Positions 45,300-55,073 are shown, numbered from the stretch's first letter. The stretch: 64,000 nt of DNA from Holosporaceae bacterium (GCA_031288795.1 JAITQS010000058.1:23831-87830); one strand, 5' to 3'. Made by a program: numbers and translations. The notes: generated by a model from the sequence alone, not told the origin.

Positions 45300-46442
45300 T
45301 TATATGGTGAGGATAATGCCATTTTCTGGTTTCCAATAGAGAAAGACTTCGTCTTCCCATTGTATGGGGCGTTCCGCCGCTCGGACCAAATTTACGACGG
45401 TGGCCAGCACTTTTATTCCCGACTGCAGCAGTACGTGGTATATAGAGACATCCCCCAGATATACTATGTCTTCCACGACTCCTTTGGTCCAGTTATATTC
45501 TCCTTTGGGGGTGATTGTCGTAAGCATGACTTTTTCCGGACGGATGGCCACGCTTATTTGTGCTCCCACCGGCACCGATGCCGAATGGGTTATGTAGAGA
45601 TTTCTTTCCATGGACTGGGATTTTACGATCACGTGATCCGATTGCTCTTCCATAATAATTCCATCGAACAGATTTACGGATCCTATGAAATTCGCCGCAT
45701 ATTTGGAATTGGGGTATTCGTATATTTCGGTGGGGCCACCGACCTGCAGAATTCTTCCTTCGTTCATTAATCCTATGCGGGTTGACATGGTCATGGCTTC
45801 TTCCTGATCGTGGGAGACCATCACGAAGGTTACGCCTACTTTCTCCTGAATATTAACCAATTCCAGCTGAGTTCTTTCGCGTAATTTTTTATCGAGTGCC
45901 GCCATGGGCTCGTCCAGGAGCACCAATTTCGGATGCTTTACGAGACTGCGGGCCAGCGCCACTCTCTGCATTTCTCCGCCGGATAATTGATCTGGAGTTC
46001 GTTTTTCGTAGCCGCTCATTTGAACGAGCTCCAGATATGCGGCTACGCGCTCGCGTATTTCTGCTTTGTTTTTTCCCTCCTGTATAAGGCCGAAGGCGAC
46101 ATTTTGTTCCACGGTCATGTGCGGAAACAGCGCGTAGGACTGAAATACCATACTAACAGGACGCTTGTAGGCCGGAGTATCAGTCATATCGACTCCGTCT
46201 ATGAAAATTTTGCCGGTGGTAGGAGGCTCAAAGCCCGCCAGCATTCTCAGCAGAGTGGATTTTCCGCAGCCGGACCGTCCCAGCAGCGAAAACAGTTCTC
46301 CCTTATATATGGATAGCGACACATCGTTAACCGCCACACAGCCATTGAAAGTTTTCGTGAGGTTTTTGATGGTTACATATGGCTTTGATTTTTGATCCTG
46401 CCAAGGTTCTAGTGCACTCAAATGCTTTGCCTGCGTCGCCAT
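45300..46442 (-). CDS. potA: Spermidine/putrescine ABC transporter ATP-binding protein PotA
   Basis: The ATPase of a polyamine importer. Walker A is LLGRSGCGKSTLL, signature LSGGEMQRVALARSL, Walker B LVLLDEPMAALD. The C-terminal TOBE domain (about 290-380) has SVAIRPEKVML and GVVEDIVYLGDVSIYHVLL, typical of PotA/PotG. AAGGAG lies 6 nt before the ATG. The permeases and binding protein (potBCD) are not adjacent, so it must work with genes elsewhere or be an orphan. Confidence 0.87.
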   Translation of the reverse strand: MATQAKHLSALEPWQDQKSKPYVTIKNLTKTFNGCVAVNDVSLSIYKGELFSLLGRSGCGKSTLLRMLAGFEPPTTGKIFIDGVDMTDTPAYKRPVSMVFQSYALFPHMTVEQNVAFGLIQEGKNKAEIRERVAAYLELVQMSGYEKRTPDQLSGGEMQRVALARSLVKHPKLVLLDEPMAALDKKLRERTQLELVNIQEKVGVTFVMVSHDQEEAMTMSTRIGLMNEGRILQVGGPTEIYEYPNSKYAANFIGSVNLFDGIIMEEQSDHVIVKSQSMERNLYITHSASVPVGAQISVAIRPEKVMLTTITPKGEYNWTKGVVEDIVYLGDVSIYHVLLQSGIKVLATVVNLVRAAERPIQWEDEVFLYWKPENGIILTI

Positions 46443-46700
46443 TGATGCTCCTTCTATTTTCCAACGGCTACAGAATACAAAAAGAGTGCAAATATTGCAA
46501 TAATTGACTGTTTTTTGATTCGGGCCTAAATTGCTTACATCCGAAAACTGCTAATGCCAGAAACTTTATTTTCCCAACTTAAAAAAGCTCTTACTACCCT
46601 ACGAATTAAACAACGAAAATTCAGAGATTTTATCCGGCAATTTCTATTTTTGCTGGGCAATCCCAAACTGGAGATTAATTGCCACTCCAATGAGACTTAC
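46443..46700 (+). other. Spacer between potA and uvrD
   Basis: These 258 bp separate two minus-strand genes. A plus-strand frame (46554-46766) starts in it but runs into uvrD and looks like a chance frame. Its basic, Leu-rich sequence matches nothing I know. No terminator or promoter is convincing. Confidence 0.3.
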
Positions 46701-48605
46701 TTAATTATAATACTTCTCCGCCTTAGACTTCTGGTGAACAACGTGTTCAGGAGACAATTCGGATAAGAATCTCGAAGGTAGATTAGCCTGCCATTGATTG
46801 TATACTTTTCTATTCATGGCATAGGTGATGAAGGCATATTTTTTAGCGCGCGTTAGGCCGACATAGGCTAGACGTCGCTCTTCTTCGAGATTTCCCTCCT
46901 GCAGGCTCATGTTGTGGGGAAATACGCCCTCTTCCCATCCGGCCAGGAACACGGCGTCGAATTCCAAGCCTTTGGCGCTGTGCAATGTCATTAGGCTAAC
47001 GACGTCGTCTCCGCTGTTTTTTCGAGCATCGGTCACCAGACTGACGTGTTCTATGAATGTGGCAAGGTCTTCGAAATCCTCGAGTGCCCTCAGCAATTCT
47101 TTCAGATTTTCCTCCCGCGTTTGGGATTCGACAGTACGTTCATTGGTCAGAATACTGAGGTAACCGGTTTCGTCCAGTATGATTTTTGCCATTACGGCCG
47201 GCGAGAGATCGTTTCTTTTTCCCAGGGATTCGATAAATTTCACGAAGGTAGAAAGTGATTCCATCACTGTTGGACGAAATTCGTTATTTTCCAGCATTTC
47301 CTTCGCCGACTGAAACAGAGAAATATTGCGCTCAGCGGATCTGGCATGCAGTTTGGCCATGACGGCGGCTCCGATGCCTCTTTTGGGAACATTGACGACG
47401 CGTTCGAAGGCCAGACTGTCGTTGGGCTGATATATGAGTCTCATATAGGCGATCAGGTCCTTTATTTCCTGACGATCGTAGAACTTCAGATTTCCCACCA
47501 CTTTGTAGGGAATGCCGTAGGCGATCAGACGTTCTTCGAATTCTCGTGTTTGGAATCCGGCCCGCACCAAAATGGCCATTTCGCCAAATTTTACGGATTT
47601 AAGATGGAGTAATTCTATTTTTTCGGCGACAATTTTTGCTTCGTCGAATCCGTTATATGCTCTCTGGATCAGCAATTTTTCTCCATTATTGCCGTCGGTC
47701 CATATGGTTTTTCCCAGTCTATTTTCGTTATGGGCGATGAGGGAGGAAGCTGCTCCCAGAATATGTCCGCCGGACCGATAATTGCGCTCGAGTCTGACAA
47801 TTTTGGTGTTCAAAAAATCTTTCTCGAAGCGGAGAATGTTGCCCACTTCCGCTCCTCTCCAGCTATAGATGGCCTGGTCGTCGTCGCCGACGCAGCAGAG
47901 GCCCGAGCCGTTGGGCGAAAGCATTCTCAGCCACATGTATTGGGTCATGTTGGTGTCCTGGTACTCGTCCACCAATATATATTTGAACTTGTCCCGATAT
48001 TTCTGGAGAATGTGAGAATTTTCCTTGAAAATGCGAATTACGTACATCAGCAAGTCACCGAAATCTACGGAATCATAGCTAAAAATTCGCTCCTGATATA
48101 GGGCATAGACTCTGCCGTCTATGGATTTGGCGTCAATGCGAGGATCGTTGGGACACATGCATTTGTCCTTCCAGCGAGATATGGCGGTAACAACCGAATT
48201 GGCTATTTTTTTATCGATATTCAATTCCTTAAGTATCTGCCCAACGAGCTTTTGCTGATCACCGGTGTCAATTACGGTAAAACTATTGCTGAGACCTATG
48301 AGATCCGCATTACTTCTCAGTATTTTTGCACAAATCGAGTGAAAAGTGCCTAGCCAAACAGATTCGGTTCCGGTGACCATGGCCGAAAGACGCTCCTTCA
48401 TCTCCATAGCGGCTCTGTTACTAAAGGTCACCGCCAGAATCTGGGACGGAAAAGCATAGCCGTTTTCTATCATATAGGCGATTTTGGTGGTAAGAACCTT
48501 TGTCTTGCCGGTACCGGCTCCGGATAGCACCAGCAATGTTCTATCGAGAGTAACAACGGCCTCTCTTTGCTCCGGATTTAATCCATCCAACAAACAATTA
48601 TCCAT
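46701..48605 (-). CDS. uvrD: ATP-dependent DNA helicase UvrD/PcrA
   Basis: An SF1A helicase for excision and mismatch repair. Motif I LVLSGAGTGKTKVL, motif II YILVDEYQDTN, motif III GDDDQAIYSWRGAE, motif IV LERNYRS, motif V VVSLMTLHSAKGLEFDAVFL and motif VI EERRLAYVGLTRAKK are all visible. ATG 48605 (MDNCLLDGLNPEQREAV) fits the family; the upstream GTG 48635 adds ten residues. At 634 aa it is shorter than E. coli UvrD and lacks a long C-terminal tail. It is divergent from fsa. Confidence 0.94.
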   Translation of the reverse strand: MDNCLLDGLNPEQREAVVTLDRTLLVLSGAGTGKTKVLTTKIAYMIENGYAFPSQILAVTFSNRAAMEMKERLSAMVTGTESVWLGTFHSICAKILRSNADLIGLSNSFTVIDTGDQQKLVGQILKELNIDKKIANSVVTAISRWKDKCMCPNDPRIDAKSIDGRVYALYQERIFSYDSVDFGDLLMYVIRIFKENSHILQKYRDKFKYILVDEYQDTNMTQYMWLRMLSPNGSGLCCVGDDDQAIYSWRGAEVGNILRFEKDFLNTKIVRLERNYRSGGHILGAASSLIAHNENRLGKTIWTDGNNGEKLLIQRAYNGFDEAKIVAEKIELLHLKSVKFGEMAILVRAGFQTREFEERLIAYGIPYKVVGNLKFYDRQEIKDLIAYMRLIYQPNDSLAFERVVNVPKRGIGAAVMAKLHARSAERNISLFQSAKEMLENNEFRPTVMESLSTFVKFIESLGKRNDLSPAVMAKIILDETGYLSILTNERTVESQTREENLKELLRALEDFEDLATFIEHVSLVTDARKNSGDDVVSLMTLHSAKGLEFDAVFLAGWEEGVFPHNMSLQEGNLEEERRLAYVGLTRAKKYAFITYAMNRKVYNQWQANLPSRFLSELSPEHVVHQKSKAEKYYN

Positions 48606-48674
48606 GTCTAAATTCTTAGCTGTATTAACTTGCACTTTAATATTCCAATCTAAAAAACTCGTTTTTTTATTATC

Positions 48675-48680
48675 TATAAT
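48675..48680 (+). promoter_or_regulatory. Possible -10 element of fsa
   Basis: A perfect TATAAT lies 33 bp before the fsa ATG in the divergent uvrD-fsa spacer. I see no convincing -35 at the right distance. GGAGG at 48700-48704 is a strong ribosome-binding site. Confidence 0.35.
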
Positions 48681-48713
48681 TTGCTATTGTAAAGCAAAAT
48701 GGAGGCTTAGAAA

Positions 48714-49352
48714 ATGGAATTATTTTTAGATACAGCGAATTTGGAAGAAATATCGCTCTATGGCGCTTTTATCGATGGCATTACCACCAATCCAACGATA
48801 ATGTCCAGATACGCGCACAACGAACATTACTCGCTGGTGCGAAAAATATGCGGAATGGTCCGCGGTCCCGTGAGCGTGGAAGTTAACTCGGAAGACTTCG
48901 AAGGAATGGTACAAGAAGGACAAAAACTTGCCACCATCAGCAATAAAGTTTGCGTGAAATTACCTTGCACGTTTGATGGTTTCATGGCTTCCAAAAAATT
49001 GTCAGCGGGGGGAATTCCCACAAACCTGACTCTGTGTTTTTCGCCGACGCAGGCGCTGATCGCCGCCAAATGCGGAGCAACCTACGTATCTCCCTTTATT
49101 GGTCGACTGGAAGACTCCGGCCACGATGGCATCTTATTGCTAGAGGAAATAGCAGAAATATATCAGGCAAATGAATATGAAACAAAAATACTCGCGGCAT
49201 CGATTCGGAGCGTTAGTCATGTGGTTCAGGCCGCCAGAATTGGAGTGGGAGCAATAACTTTGCCTCCCCATGTAATGCAGCAGTGTCTGGAACATCCTCT
49301 GACGCACAAGGGGATGGAAATTTTTTCCCGCAACTGGGAAAACAAAAAATAA
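48714..49352 (+). CDS. fsa: Transaldolase / fructose-6-phosphate aldolase (small type)
   Basis: A (beta/alpha)8 class I aldolase of 212 aa in the TalC/Fsa subfamily. The start ELFLDTANLEEI and DGITTNPTIM are conserved. The Schiff-base lysine is in NKVCVKLPCT (family VKIPxT). PTNLTLCFSPTQALIAAKCGATYVSPFIGRL is diagnostic. Members serve as transaldolase in the pentose phosphate pathway or as fructose-6-phosphate aldolase; which one applies cannot be told. It is the only plus-strand gene between potA and the last operon. Confidence 0.9.
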   Translation: MELFLDTANLEEISLYGAFIDGITTNPTIMSRYAHNEHYSLVRKICGMVRGPVSVEVNSEDFEGMVQEGQKLATISNKVCVKLPCTFDGFMASKKLSAGGIPTNLTLCFSPTQALIAAKCGATYVSPFIGRLEDSGHDGILLLEEIAEIYQANEYETKILAASIRSVSHVVQAARIGVGAITLPPHVMQQCLEHPLTHKGMEIFSRNWENKK

Positions 49353-49386
49353 AAAATATTAAGAAGGGGCCTAGTAGAAAGAATAG

Positions 49387-50454
49387 TCACGACAAATCTG
49401 AGCCGGACCTCTCTCCGGTTCCCTTCAGTTGACCACAGGCGGCTGAGATATCATCTCCGCGGGATTTTCTTATGATGGTGCGGATCCCTTTGGCCAGTAG
49501 CAGAGATAGAAAAGCGTCAGCTCTTGTTCTGGAGCTCCCCCTAAAAGTGGATTCGTCCCAGCTGTTAAATGTTATCAGATTAACTTTGCAGCGTATGCCC
49601 GAAAGCAGCTTGGCCAGCTGACGAGCGTTGGCGTCGGAGTCATTTACTCCCGCCAGCAGCAAATATTCGAAAGTTACATGCTCAGAGTTGCTTCTTCTAA
49701 GATATTCCCGAGCGGCATTTAGCAGTGTGTCAATGTTATATTTCCTATTGACGGGCATGAGTTCGCTGCGCTTGATATCGGTGGTGGCGTGCAGCGATAT
49801 CGCCAATTTTATACCGAATTTTGCCATTCGCAGCAGGTCATGGGTCACGATGCCGGAGGTCGATACCGTAATTTTATTGCGAGAAAAATTGTGATTTTTC
49901 TGGTCCAACAGTAATTCCAAAGCCTGAAATAAATTTTCAGCGTTCAGCAGAGGTTCTCCCATGCCCATAAATACCAAGTTCGAAAGATGCGGATGCGCTA
50001 ATTCTTTTAGCGTCGGCAGCAGGTCTTTCCAGAAAAATACCTGGGACATAATTTCCGCACAGCTCAAATTTCTCTCGAAGGACCGCTGTCCGGTATTACA
50101 AAATTTACAGCCCATGGCGCAGCCCACCTGGATTGAAAGGCAGACGGTATTTCTCTTTTCGTCCGGAATAAAAACGGTTTCGATTTGATGGCCGTCGGGA
50201 AATTCTAGCAGAGCCTTTCGGGTGCCATCGCTGGATTTTTGTAGGTTGCGGCAGATGGGACGCTCCAGCGAAAAATATTCAGACAATAATGATCTAACTT
50301 TGTGCGGCACGTCCGTCATAGCGTCGAATGATGAGACGCATTTAATGTGGATCCAGGGAAGTACTCTTTTGGCGTCCAGCTTCGTAAGACCGATTCGCGC
50401 AAATTTTCGCTCCAGATCTGCCAAATTTGCTCCGAGAAGAGATTCTCTTTCCAT
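49387..50454 (-). CDS. rlmN: Dual-specificity 23S rRNA / tRNA adenine C2-methyltransferase RlmN
   Basis: A radical SAM methyltransferase that makes m2A2503 in 23S rRNA and m2A37 in tRNAs. The cluster motif is CAMGCKFCNTGQRSFERNLS (CxxxCxxC). VFMGMGEPLLNAENLF is the SAM-binding GEP block. The methyl-carrying cysteine is in SAACGQL near the C-terminus. The length of 355 aa is typical. It is the last gene of the ileS-to-rlmN cluster; it starts 3 bp after the dapF-rnhA stop. Confidence 0.95.
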   Translation of the reverse strand: MERESLLGANLADLERKFARIGLTKLDAKRVLPWIHIKCVSSFDAMTDVPHKVRSLLSEYFSLERPICRNLQKSSDGTRKALLEFPDGHQIETVFIPDEKRNTVCLSIQVGCAMGCKFCNTGQRSFERNLSCAEIMSQVFFWKDLLPTLKELAHPHLSNLVFMGMGEPLLNAENLFQALELLLDQKNHNFSRNKITVSTSGIVTHDLLRMAKFGIKLAISLHATTDIKRSELMPVNRKYNIDTLLNAAREYLRRSNSEHVTFEYLLLAGVNDSDANARQLAKLLSGIRCKVNLITFNSWDESTFRGSSRTRADAFLSLLLAKGIRTIIRKSRGDDISAACGQLKGTGERSGSDLS

Positions 50455-50457
50455 TTT

Positions 50458-51831
50458 CTATTGCTTTCTCGATTGATTTTTAGCGATTTTATCGACCCTC
50501 TCGTTGAACTTATTTCCCGAATGTCCCTCGACCCAATGCCAAAAAACTTCATGAAGTTCCGTCGCCTTCAGAAGACGCAGCCAAAGATCTTTGTTTTTTA
50601 CCGGCTTTTTATCTGAACTGATCCAGTTATTTTTCAGCCAGCCCTGGATCCATTTGGTGATGCCGTTTTTCACATAGGTGCTATCGGTGTACAGTTCTAT
50701 TGTGCAGGGAGTTGGGAAATACTCCAATGCGGCAATGGCGGCCATCATTTCCATGCGATTATTGGTGGTATTAGGCTCGGAGCCGCATAATTCCTGCTCT
50801 TTATCGGCGCAGATAAGGAGGGCAGCCCATCCGCCGGGGCCCGGATTCCCGCTGCAGGCGCCGTCGGTGTAGATGGTTACATTTTCGAGACTATTGCCTA
50901 ATGGCTTTTTTTCGCCATCGGCTTCAGCAAATTTAGACGAATTATTTTCTTTTGGTGGGGTTATTGTTTGGGAGGCAAATTTATATTGTCCGGAAAATAC
51001 ATGCGTTGCTGATCCCGTTTGAGTGCAGTTGCCGTCGGAATCGATGTGCATCAGCAGTGATCCGCCCCGTTGAATTACGGAAATCTCGTCTGATTCCAGA
51101 AGATTATTTTTTTTGGCAACGATGGCCGTAGCCATTGCACCGCTTCCGCAGGCGGATGTCAAACCATCGGCACGTTCGAACACCAGCAGATCAATGCTGT
51201 GGGAAGAAATAATCTTTCCAAACGAAACGTTTATCCTGGCCGGAAACAATGAATTGTTTTCCAGAATGGACCCCAGATGCTGCGCCTGTTCAAGAGAAGG
51301 CATGCGCTCCACCAGCAGCACCAAATGCGGATTCCCAACGGATAGACAGGACGCCTGCCGAAGTCCCAATTGCGCTAATTTATTTTGCACATCGTTGTCC
51401 AGATGCAAATCATCGCTCAAACGGAGACTCAATGGATTCGGAACTTCTTCGGACAGTGCTAATGGCATTGGTTTTCCGAAATTTATCGAAATATTAGCAT
51501 CATCCTGCCTATGCAAAACATAAGTTCTGCTTTGGGTTTTTAGAAGAAAAGATTTTTGGTCCGGCTGCCGCATTTGCGCCAGAAGGCCGAGGCAACGGCC
51601 CGCATTTCCGCAGATTTCCGCCTCACTGCCGTCAGCGTTGAAAAAAGACGCGCTGATTGCGGCAACATCGAAGCTATAAAACGTCACCAAATCGCAGCCG
51701 ATTCCCCGAGTGCGATGGCTTACTTTTCGACAAAATTCAGCGAGATCTCCCCAATCGGCCATTTGCGTTCTGTCAATCATTACGAAATCGTTTCCCAACG
51801 CCTGCATTTTGTCAAAAACGATCCTGTTCAA
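50458..51831 (-). CDS. dapF: Diaminopimelate epimerase fused to ribonuclease HI
   Basis: A fusion of two housekeeping enzymes in one frame of 457 codons. Residues 1-286 are DapF, which makes meso-diaminopimelate: catalytic cysteines C74 (EICGNAGRC, usual CGNGxRC) and C228 ([12 protein letters not shown]). Residues 317-457 are RNase HI with D323 ([15 protein letters not shown]), E361 ([10 protein letters not shown]), D383 (LYTDSTYV) and D447 (NERVDKIA), all intact. The linker (287-316) contains a dispersed repeat at 50887-50918. No in-frame ATG precedes the RNase HI part. The start is TTG 51831 with GGAGG 4 nt upstream, overlapping the pgi stop. DapF ends normally, so both halves may be active. 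Confidence 0.9.
   Translation of the reverse strand: MNRIVFDKMQALGNDFVMIDRTQMADWGDLAEFCRKVSHRTRGIGCDLVTFYSFDVAAISASFFNADGSEAEICGNAGRCLGLLAQMRQPDQKSFLLKTQSRTYVLHRQDDANISINFGKPMPLALSEEVPNPLSLRLSDDLHLDNDVQNKLAQLGLRQASCLSVGNPHLVLLVERMPSLEQAQHLGSILENNSLFPARINVSFGKIISSHSIDLLVFERADGLTSACGSGAMATAIVAKKNNLLESDEISVIQRGGSLLMHIDSDGNCTQTGSATHVFSGQYKFASQTITPPKENNSSKFAEADGEKKPLGNSLENVTIYTDGACSGNPGPGGWAALLICADKEQELCGSEPNTTNNRMEMMAAIAALEYFPTPCTIELYTDSTYVKNGITKWIQGWLKNNWISSDKKPVKNKDLWLRLLKATELHEVFWHWVEGHSGNKFNERVDKIAKNQSRKQ
50887..50918 (+). repeat. Dispersed repeat copy in the dapF-rnhA linker
   Basis: GAGACTATTGCCTAATGGC followed by a T run and CGCCAT; ATGGC and GCCAT can pair around the T run. On the minus strand it is translated in frame as about [11 protein letters not shown], exactly between the two enzyme domains. 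Confidence 0.55.
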
Positions 51832-52985
51832 ATGGCCTCCAATAATTCTTTAGTAATAATTTTGCTACGCTCCACCGCCGGCTGATCAAATGCATTTATG
51901 TCCATGAGATGGCAAACGGCAATGACTTCTCCGATGAAATGAGCAAAAAGAGCGCCCAAAATTTCCGGAGTAATCTCTGAAAATTCGATTTTTCTCACGG
52001 GCAGATCGTTTTCCACCAAAGATTTCAAGGTGGCATTGTGCTGGGCCTCGAAAATATCAGCGAAATTTTTATTTTTTACATATGAAAATGCCTCTGGCAC
52101 AAAAATTTCCGAAGATATTAGAAGATCGGTTTTTTGTCTTTCCAGAAAAAATGTGAAGCATTTATCCCGGGGACCGTCCAGGTACAGCTGCAGCTGACTA
52201 TGTTGATCAAAGGATCCAATGGCTGTCAGCGGCGTGACGCCAACTCCGGATTTTCCCGTACTTTCGGCGTAGAGCTGCGCCACCCACGCCCCCAAAAGCG
52301 ACAATCTATCGGAATAAATAAACGAAGCATGCTGAGGATAATTGGCAACAAAGCGGGCTCCCTCCAGAGCCAAATGCGACGATGTCTCCCAATATTGTCG
52401 CGCGCCATTGCGAATGCGCTGGGGATCAATGCCACAAATAAACGCCGGCAACATGCCAACGGCGGAAAATACCGAGAATCTCCCCCCAATGTCCTGCGGA
52501 TGATCAATGCAAAAAAAATCGCATTGGGTCGCGATTTTTCTCAGGGATGAAGGTTTATCTTCTGTTACCACAACGACTCGATCGGCAATGGCACTGTGTC
52601 CCAGATGTTCCATGATCAGCAGCAATTGAGAAATGGTTTCCAGAGTCTCTCCGGATTTGGAAATGCACAAAAAACCAGTCCGGGGAGATAGCGCTTCCAG
52701 CATATTTTTCAGCGTACGGGGATCCAAATTGTAGGAAAACATGACCCGGTCTTTTGTGTTTTGGGAAGCAGAAATGGCGCGTATGCATTGTCCTCCCAGA
52801 GTTGCTCCTCCGGTGCCAAGAATTATAAATTTTTCCAACGATAACCATTTTTTTAGACGAGGATGCTCTAAAAATTTGAGATCATTGCCGCCCCTGATGA
52901 TATTGTCCACCTGCGACAAACCATCAACGCTAGAGATTTTGGCCGTTTTCAAAAGAGATCCATTTACAACGTCATATTGAATCAT
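51828..52985 (-). CDS. pgi: Glucose-6-phosphate isomerase
   Basis: Interconverts glucose- and fructose-6-phosphate. The SIS fold is recognisable: [33 protein letters not shown], and the PGI block [22 protein letters not shown], plus [11 protein letters not shown] and [10 protein letters not shown] near the end. At 385 aa it is shorter than the E. coli enzyme and matches the short type I recall from alphaproteobacteria. Its stop overlaps the dapF TTG start. The M16-family gene ends 13 bp upstream on the same strand. Confidence 0.92.
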   Translation of the reverse strand: MIQYDVVNGSLLKTAKISSVDGLSQVDNIIRGGNDLKFLEHPRLKKWLSLEKFIILGTGGATLGGQCIRAISASQNTKDRVMFSYNLDPRTLKNMLEALSPRTGFLCISKSGETLETISQLLLIMEHLGHSAIADRVVVVTEDKPSSLRKIATQCDFFCIDHPQDIGGRFSVFSAVGMLPAFICGIDPQRIRNGARQYWETSSHLALEGARFVANYPQHASFIYSDRLSLLGAWVAQLYAESTGKSGVGVTPLTAIGSFDQHSQLQLYLDGPRDKCFTFFLERQKTDLLISSEIFVPEAFSYVKNKNFADIFEAQHNATLKSLVENDLPVRKIEFSEITPEILGALFAHFIGEVIAVCHLMDINAFDQPAVERSKIITKELLEAI

Positions 52986-52998
52986 TTGGGAACTCCGG

Positions 52999-54306
52999 CT
53001 ATTGGGACTGCGGTTTTATTATGCAGATTACACAGGGATCTTTGGCAAAAATTTCCTTCGCCTGTCCATTTACCTCCTCAAGAGAGTATTTATTGATATT
53101 GAGGGCGAATTTTTTTACGAACTCGAAATCGTTGCCGGCGCTGACTTTTTTGGAAAAGCAATCCAGAGCTTCCAGCAGATCCTTTCCATACATTTTGCTC
53201 ACCCCAAAGAGCTTTTTGGCTGCCGCATCAGCCTGATTTTTGGTCAACTCCGTAGAAGCAATGTATTTAATTTCCGACAGCACAGATGTTATTATTTCAT
53301 CGACATCGTCGGAATTTTTGGTCGTTATGGTCATGCAGAAATCGCCGTAGTCGTAATTCCAGAAGGAATAGCTGAAGGCAATGGAAGATAGATTTTTCTG
53401 CTCATCAATTAGGCTTTTCTGCAGCATATCACTGAGGTGTTTGATGTAAATCTCCGTTGCCAGAGCTTTTTCTCGATGATTCCTATAATTGGGCACTTTC
53501 CAATACATTTCTATTAGCGGAACACTCACCTGATCGCTGTACCTGGTGATTTTTGTGACGGACCCATGATGCTGTGGCTCCTCTAATCGTTCCGGGAGAG
53601 ATGATGTTTTTGCTATTCCACCGAAATATTTCTGTACCGTCCCCAGCGCTTTGTTTTTTAAAATATTGCCTGCTATGATAATTGTAATTCTATCCGTTGT
53701 GTAGTGCTTTTTTTTAAATAGAGCAATATCATTTTCATTTATGAGCTTTAGCCCCTCTTTGGTGCCGTAGATGCTGGATCCATATTTGGAATGCCAATAC
53801 ATAGATTTTCTTGCTTCTTTTTTGATCAGCATCCGATCCATTTGCTCGTCGTTGCTAATGGCCTGCTCCACCAGATTCCTCGAAGCGGCAACTTCTGCCG
53901 CATCAAACGACGATTCCAAAAATAATTCACTAAGATTTTTTAGAAAAACATCAAGATCTTCCAATCTTCCCTGAAGATAATATACGCTCTGGTCATAGCC
54001 GGTATAAAAATTGCTCTCAAATGCGGGTTGATCCGCTTTTTTTTGGCTATTATTTATGTGTTTTTGCACGAGAATATGGGAAAGAAGATTAGCAATGCCT
54101 TCTTTCTCAATTTCGTCTGTACTGCCGGCGGAAACGCAGAGTGCTACCATAAGTAAATCGCTTTTTGATGTATCCATAAAAATAACGGACATGCCGTTTT
54201 CCAACTTGCATTCGGAGCTATCTTTATACTCATACGCAGCATCGACGACGTCTACCGTATGAAAGGAAAACAACAAAAATAAAGAAAAAAAGAAGCTTTT
54301 AAACAT
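52999..54306 (-). CDS. M16-family peptidase homologue without the zinc-binding motif
   Basis: A secreted M16-fold protein of about 435 aa. The signal peptide is MFKSFFFSLFLLFSFHTVDVVDA; I chose ATG 54306, preceded by GGAGAG. The expected HxxEH motif in GVAHFLEHMxFKG appears as GIANLLSHILVQKH: the first histidine is asparagine and glutamate is serine. It therefore cannot bind zinc as usual. Bacterial M16 enzymes often act as pairs of one active and one inactive subunit; the active partner would be expected next to it but is absent here. Confidence 0.82.
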   Translation of the reverse strand: MFKSFFFSLFLLFSFHTVDVVDAAYEYKDSSECKLENGMSVIFMDTSKSDLLMVALCVSAGSTDEIEKEGIANLLSHILVQKHINNSQKKADQPAFESNFYTGYDQSVYYLQGRLEDLDVFLKNLSELFLESSFDAAEVAASRNLVEQAISNDEQMDRMLIKKEARKSMYWHSKYGSSIYGTKEGLKLINENDIALFKKKHYTTDRITIIIAGNILKNKALGTVQKYFGGIAKTSSLPERLEEPQHHGSVTKITRYSDQVSVPLIEMYWKVPNYRNHREKALATEIYIKHLSDMLQKSLIDEQKNLSSIAFSYSFWNYDYGDFCMTITTKNSDDVDEIITSVLSEIKYIASTELTKNQADAAAKKLFGVSKMYGKDLLEALDCFSKKVSAGNDFEFVKKFALNINKYSLEEVNGQAKEIFAKDPCVICIIKPQSQ

Positions 54307-54332
54307 AATACTCTCCATTCCCGGCCGATGTG

Positions 54333-54557
54333 TCAACTTTTTTTGTCTTCCGCTAGGCCTGTCTTGGACTCGGCCTGCCGATCAGATTTTTGCTTCACAT
54401 TGTGTCCTTTTTCCACCGGCGCCGATGATTTGCTAAGTATCGGTGGAATCAGTAATTTATTTGTTTCTTTTAGGGTTTCCGTATCTATTTTTTCGTTTTC
54501 GGGAGTATTGCAACCGCTCAAAAATAACAGCAGAAATAACGCAGATATATATTTCAT
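54333..54557 (-). CDS. Small lipoprotein, possibly a reduced BamF-like (DUF3035) protein
   Basis: A lipoprotein of 74 aa with a signal peptide and lipobox LFLSGC (MKYISALFLLLFLSGC). ATG 54557 has GAGG 5 nt upstream and is preferred over 54575. The mature part has KLLIPPILSKSS, reminiscent of the LxIPPxFxLRPP stretch of DUF3035/BamF lipoproteins, followed by a charged low-complexity tail. In alphaproteobacteria DUF3035 lies between lspA and M16 genes, as here. The family assignment rests mainly on position. Confidence 0.55.
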   Translation of the reverse strand: MKYISALFLLLFLSGCNTPENEKIDTETLKETNKLLIPPILSKSSAPVEKGHNVKQKSDRQAESKTGLAEDKKS

Positions 54558-54593
54558 ATTCACCTCAATCACCAATTTACAAAAAACACCTTG

Positions 54594-55073
54594 TTAGGTA
54601 GCCGCCTCATTATCACATTTATAGGATACAAAAAACAATAGCACCGCTCCGATCACAATAGAAGTGTCCGCAACGTTAAATGCTGGCCAATGATATCCAC
54701 AGACATGAAAATCCAAAAAATCCACAACGAACCCCCGAAAAATTCTGTCCCAAACATTACCGATTGCCCCTCCCATCACCAGCGCCATCGGCAATCGATA
54801 TAAAGCGTTACGGCGAGACCAGAGCGCTAAATATATTAGCACTCCCAGCGATGCCAATGTTAAAAAAATCGGCGACATATTCCGGAGTATCCCGAAGGAA
54901 ATGCCGGTGTTTCTCACGAGTACCAAATTAAAATATGGAAATATCTCCACTGAATCTTGACAGTTCAAGTAAATTTCCACCAATTGTTTGGAAACCTGAT
55001 CCAGCAGCGGCACTATCACCAGCCCAACAAGGGCCAGCTTTACTGAGCCAAAACTTTTTGGCACCTCGGGCAT
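54594..55073 (-). CDS. lspA: Lipoprotein signal peptidase
   Basis: An inner-membrane aspartyl protease that cleaves prolipoproteins at the lipobox. Four helices; catalytic aspartates in GGAIGNVWDRI / VVDFLDFH and WPAFNVADTSIVIGA. VRNTGISFGIL corresponds to the VxNxGxAFG block. The length of 159 aa is standard. Its start lies 34 bp inside ileS, a common coupling. Confidence 0.95.
   Translation of the reverse strand: MPEVPKSFGSVKLALVGLVIVPLLDQVSKQLVEIYLNCQDSVEIFPYFNLVLVRNTGISFGILRNMSPIFLTLASLGVLIYLALWSRRNALYRLPMALVMGGAIGNVWDRIFRGFVVDFLDFHVCGYHWPAFNVADTSIVIGAVLLFFVSYKCDNEAAT

Noticed and set aside
46554-46766. A 70-codon plus-strand frame between potA and uvrD
   Set aside because: It overlaps the uvrD end by 66 bp, has no ribosome-binding site and matches nothing I recognise.
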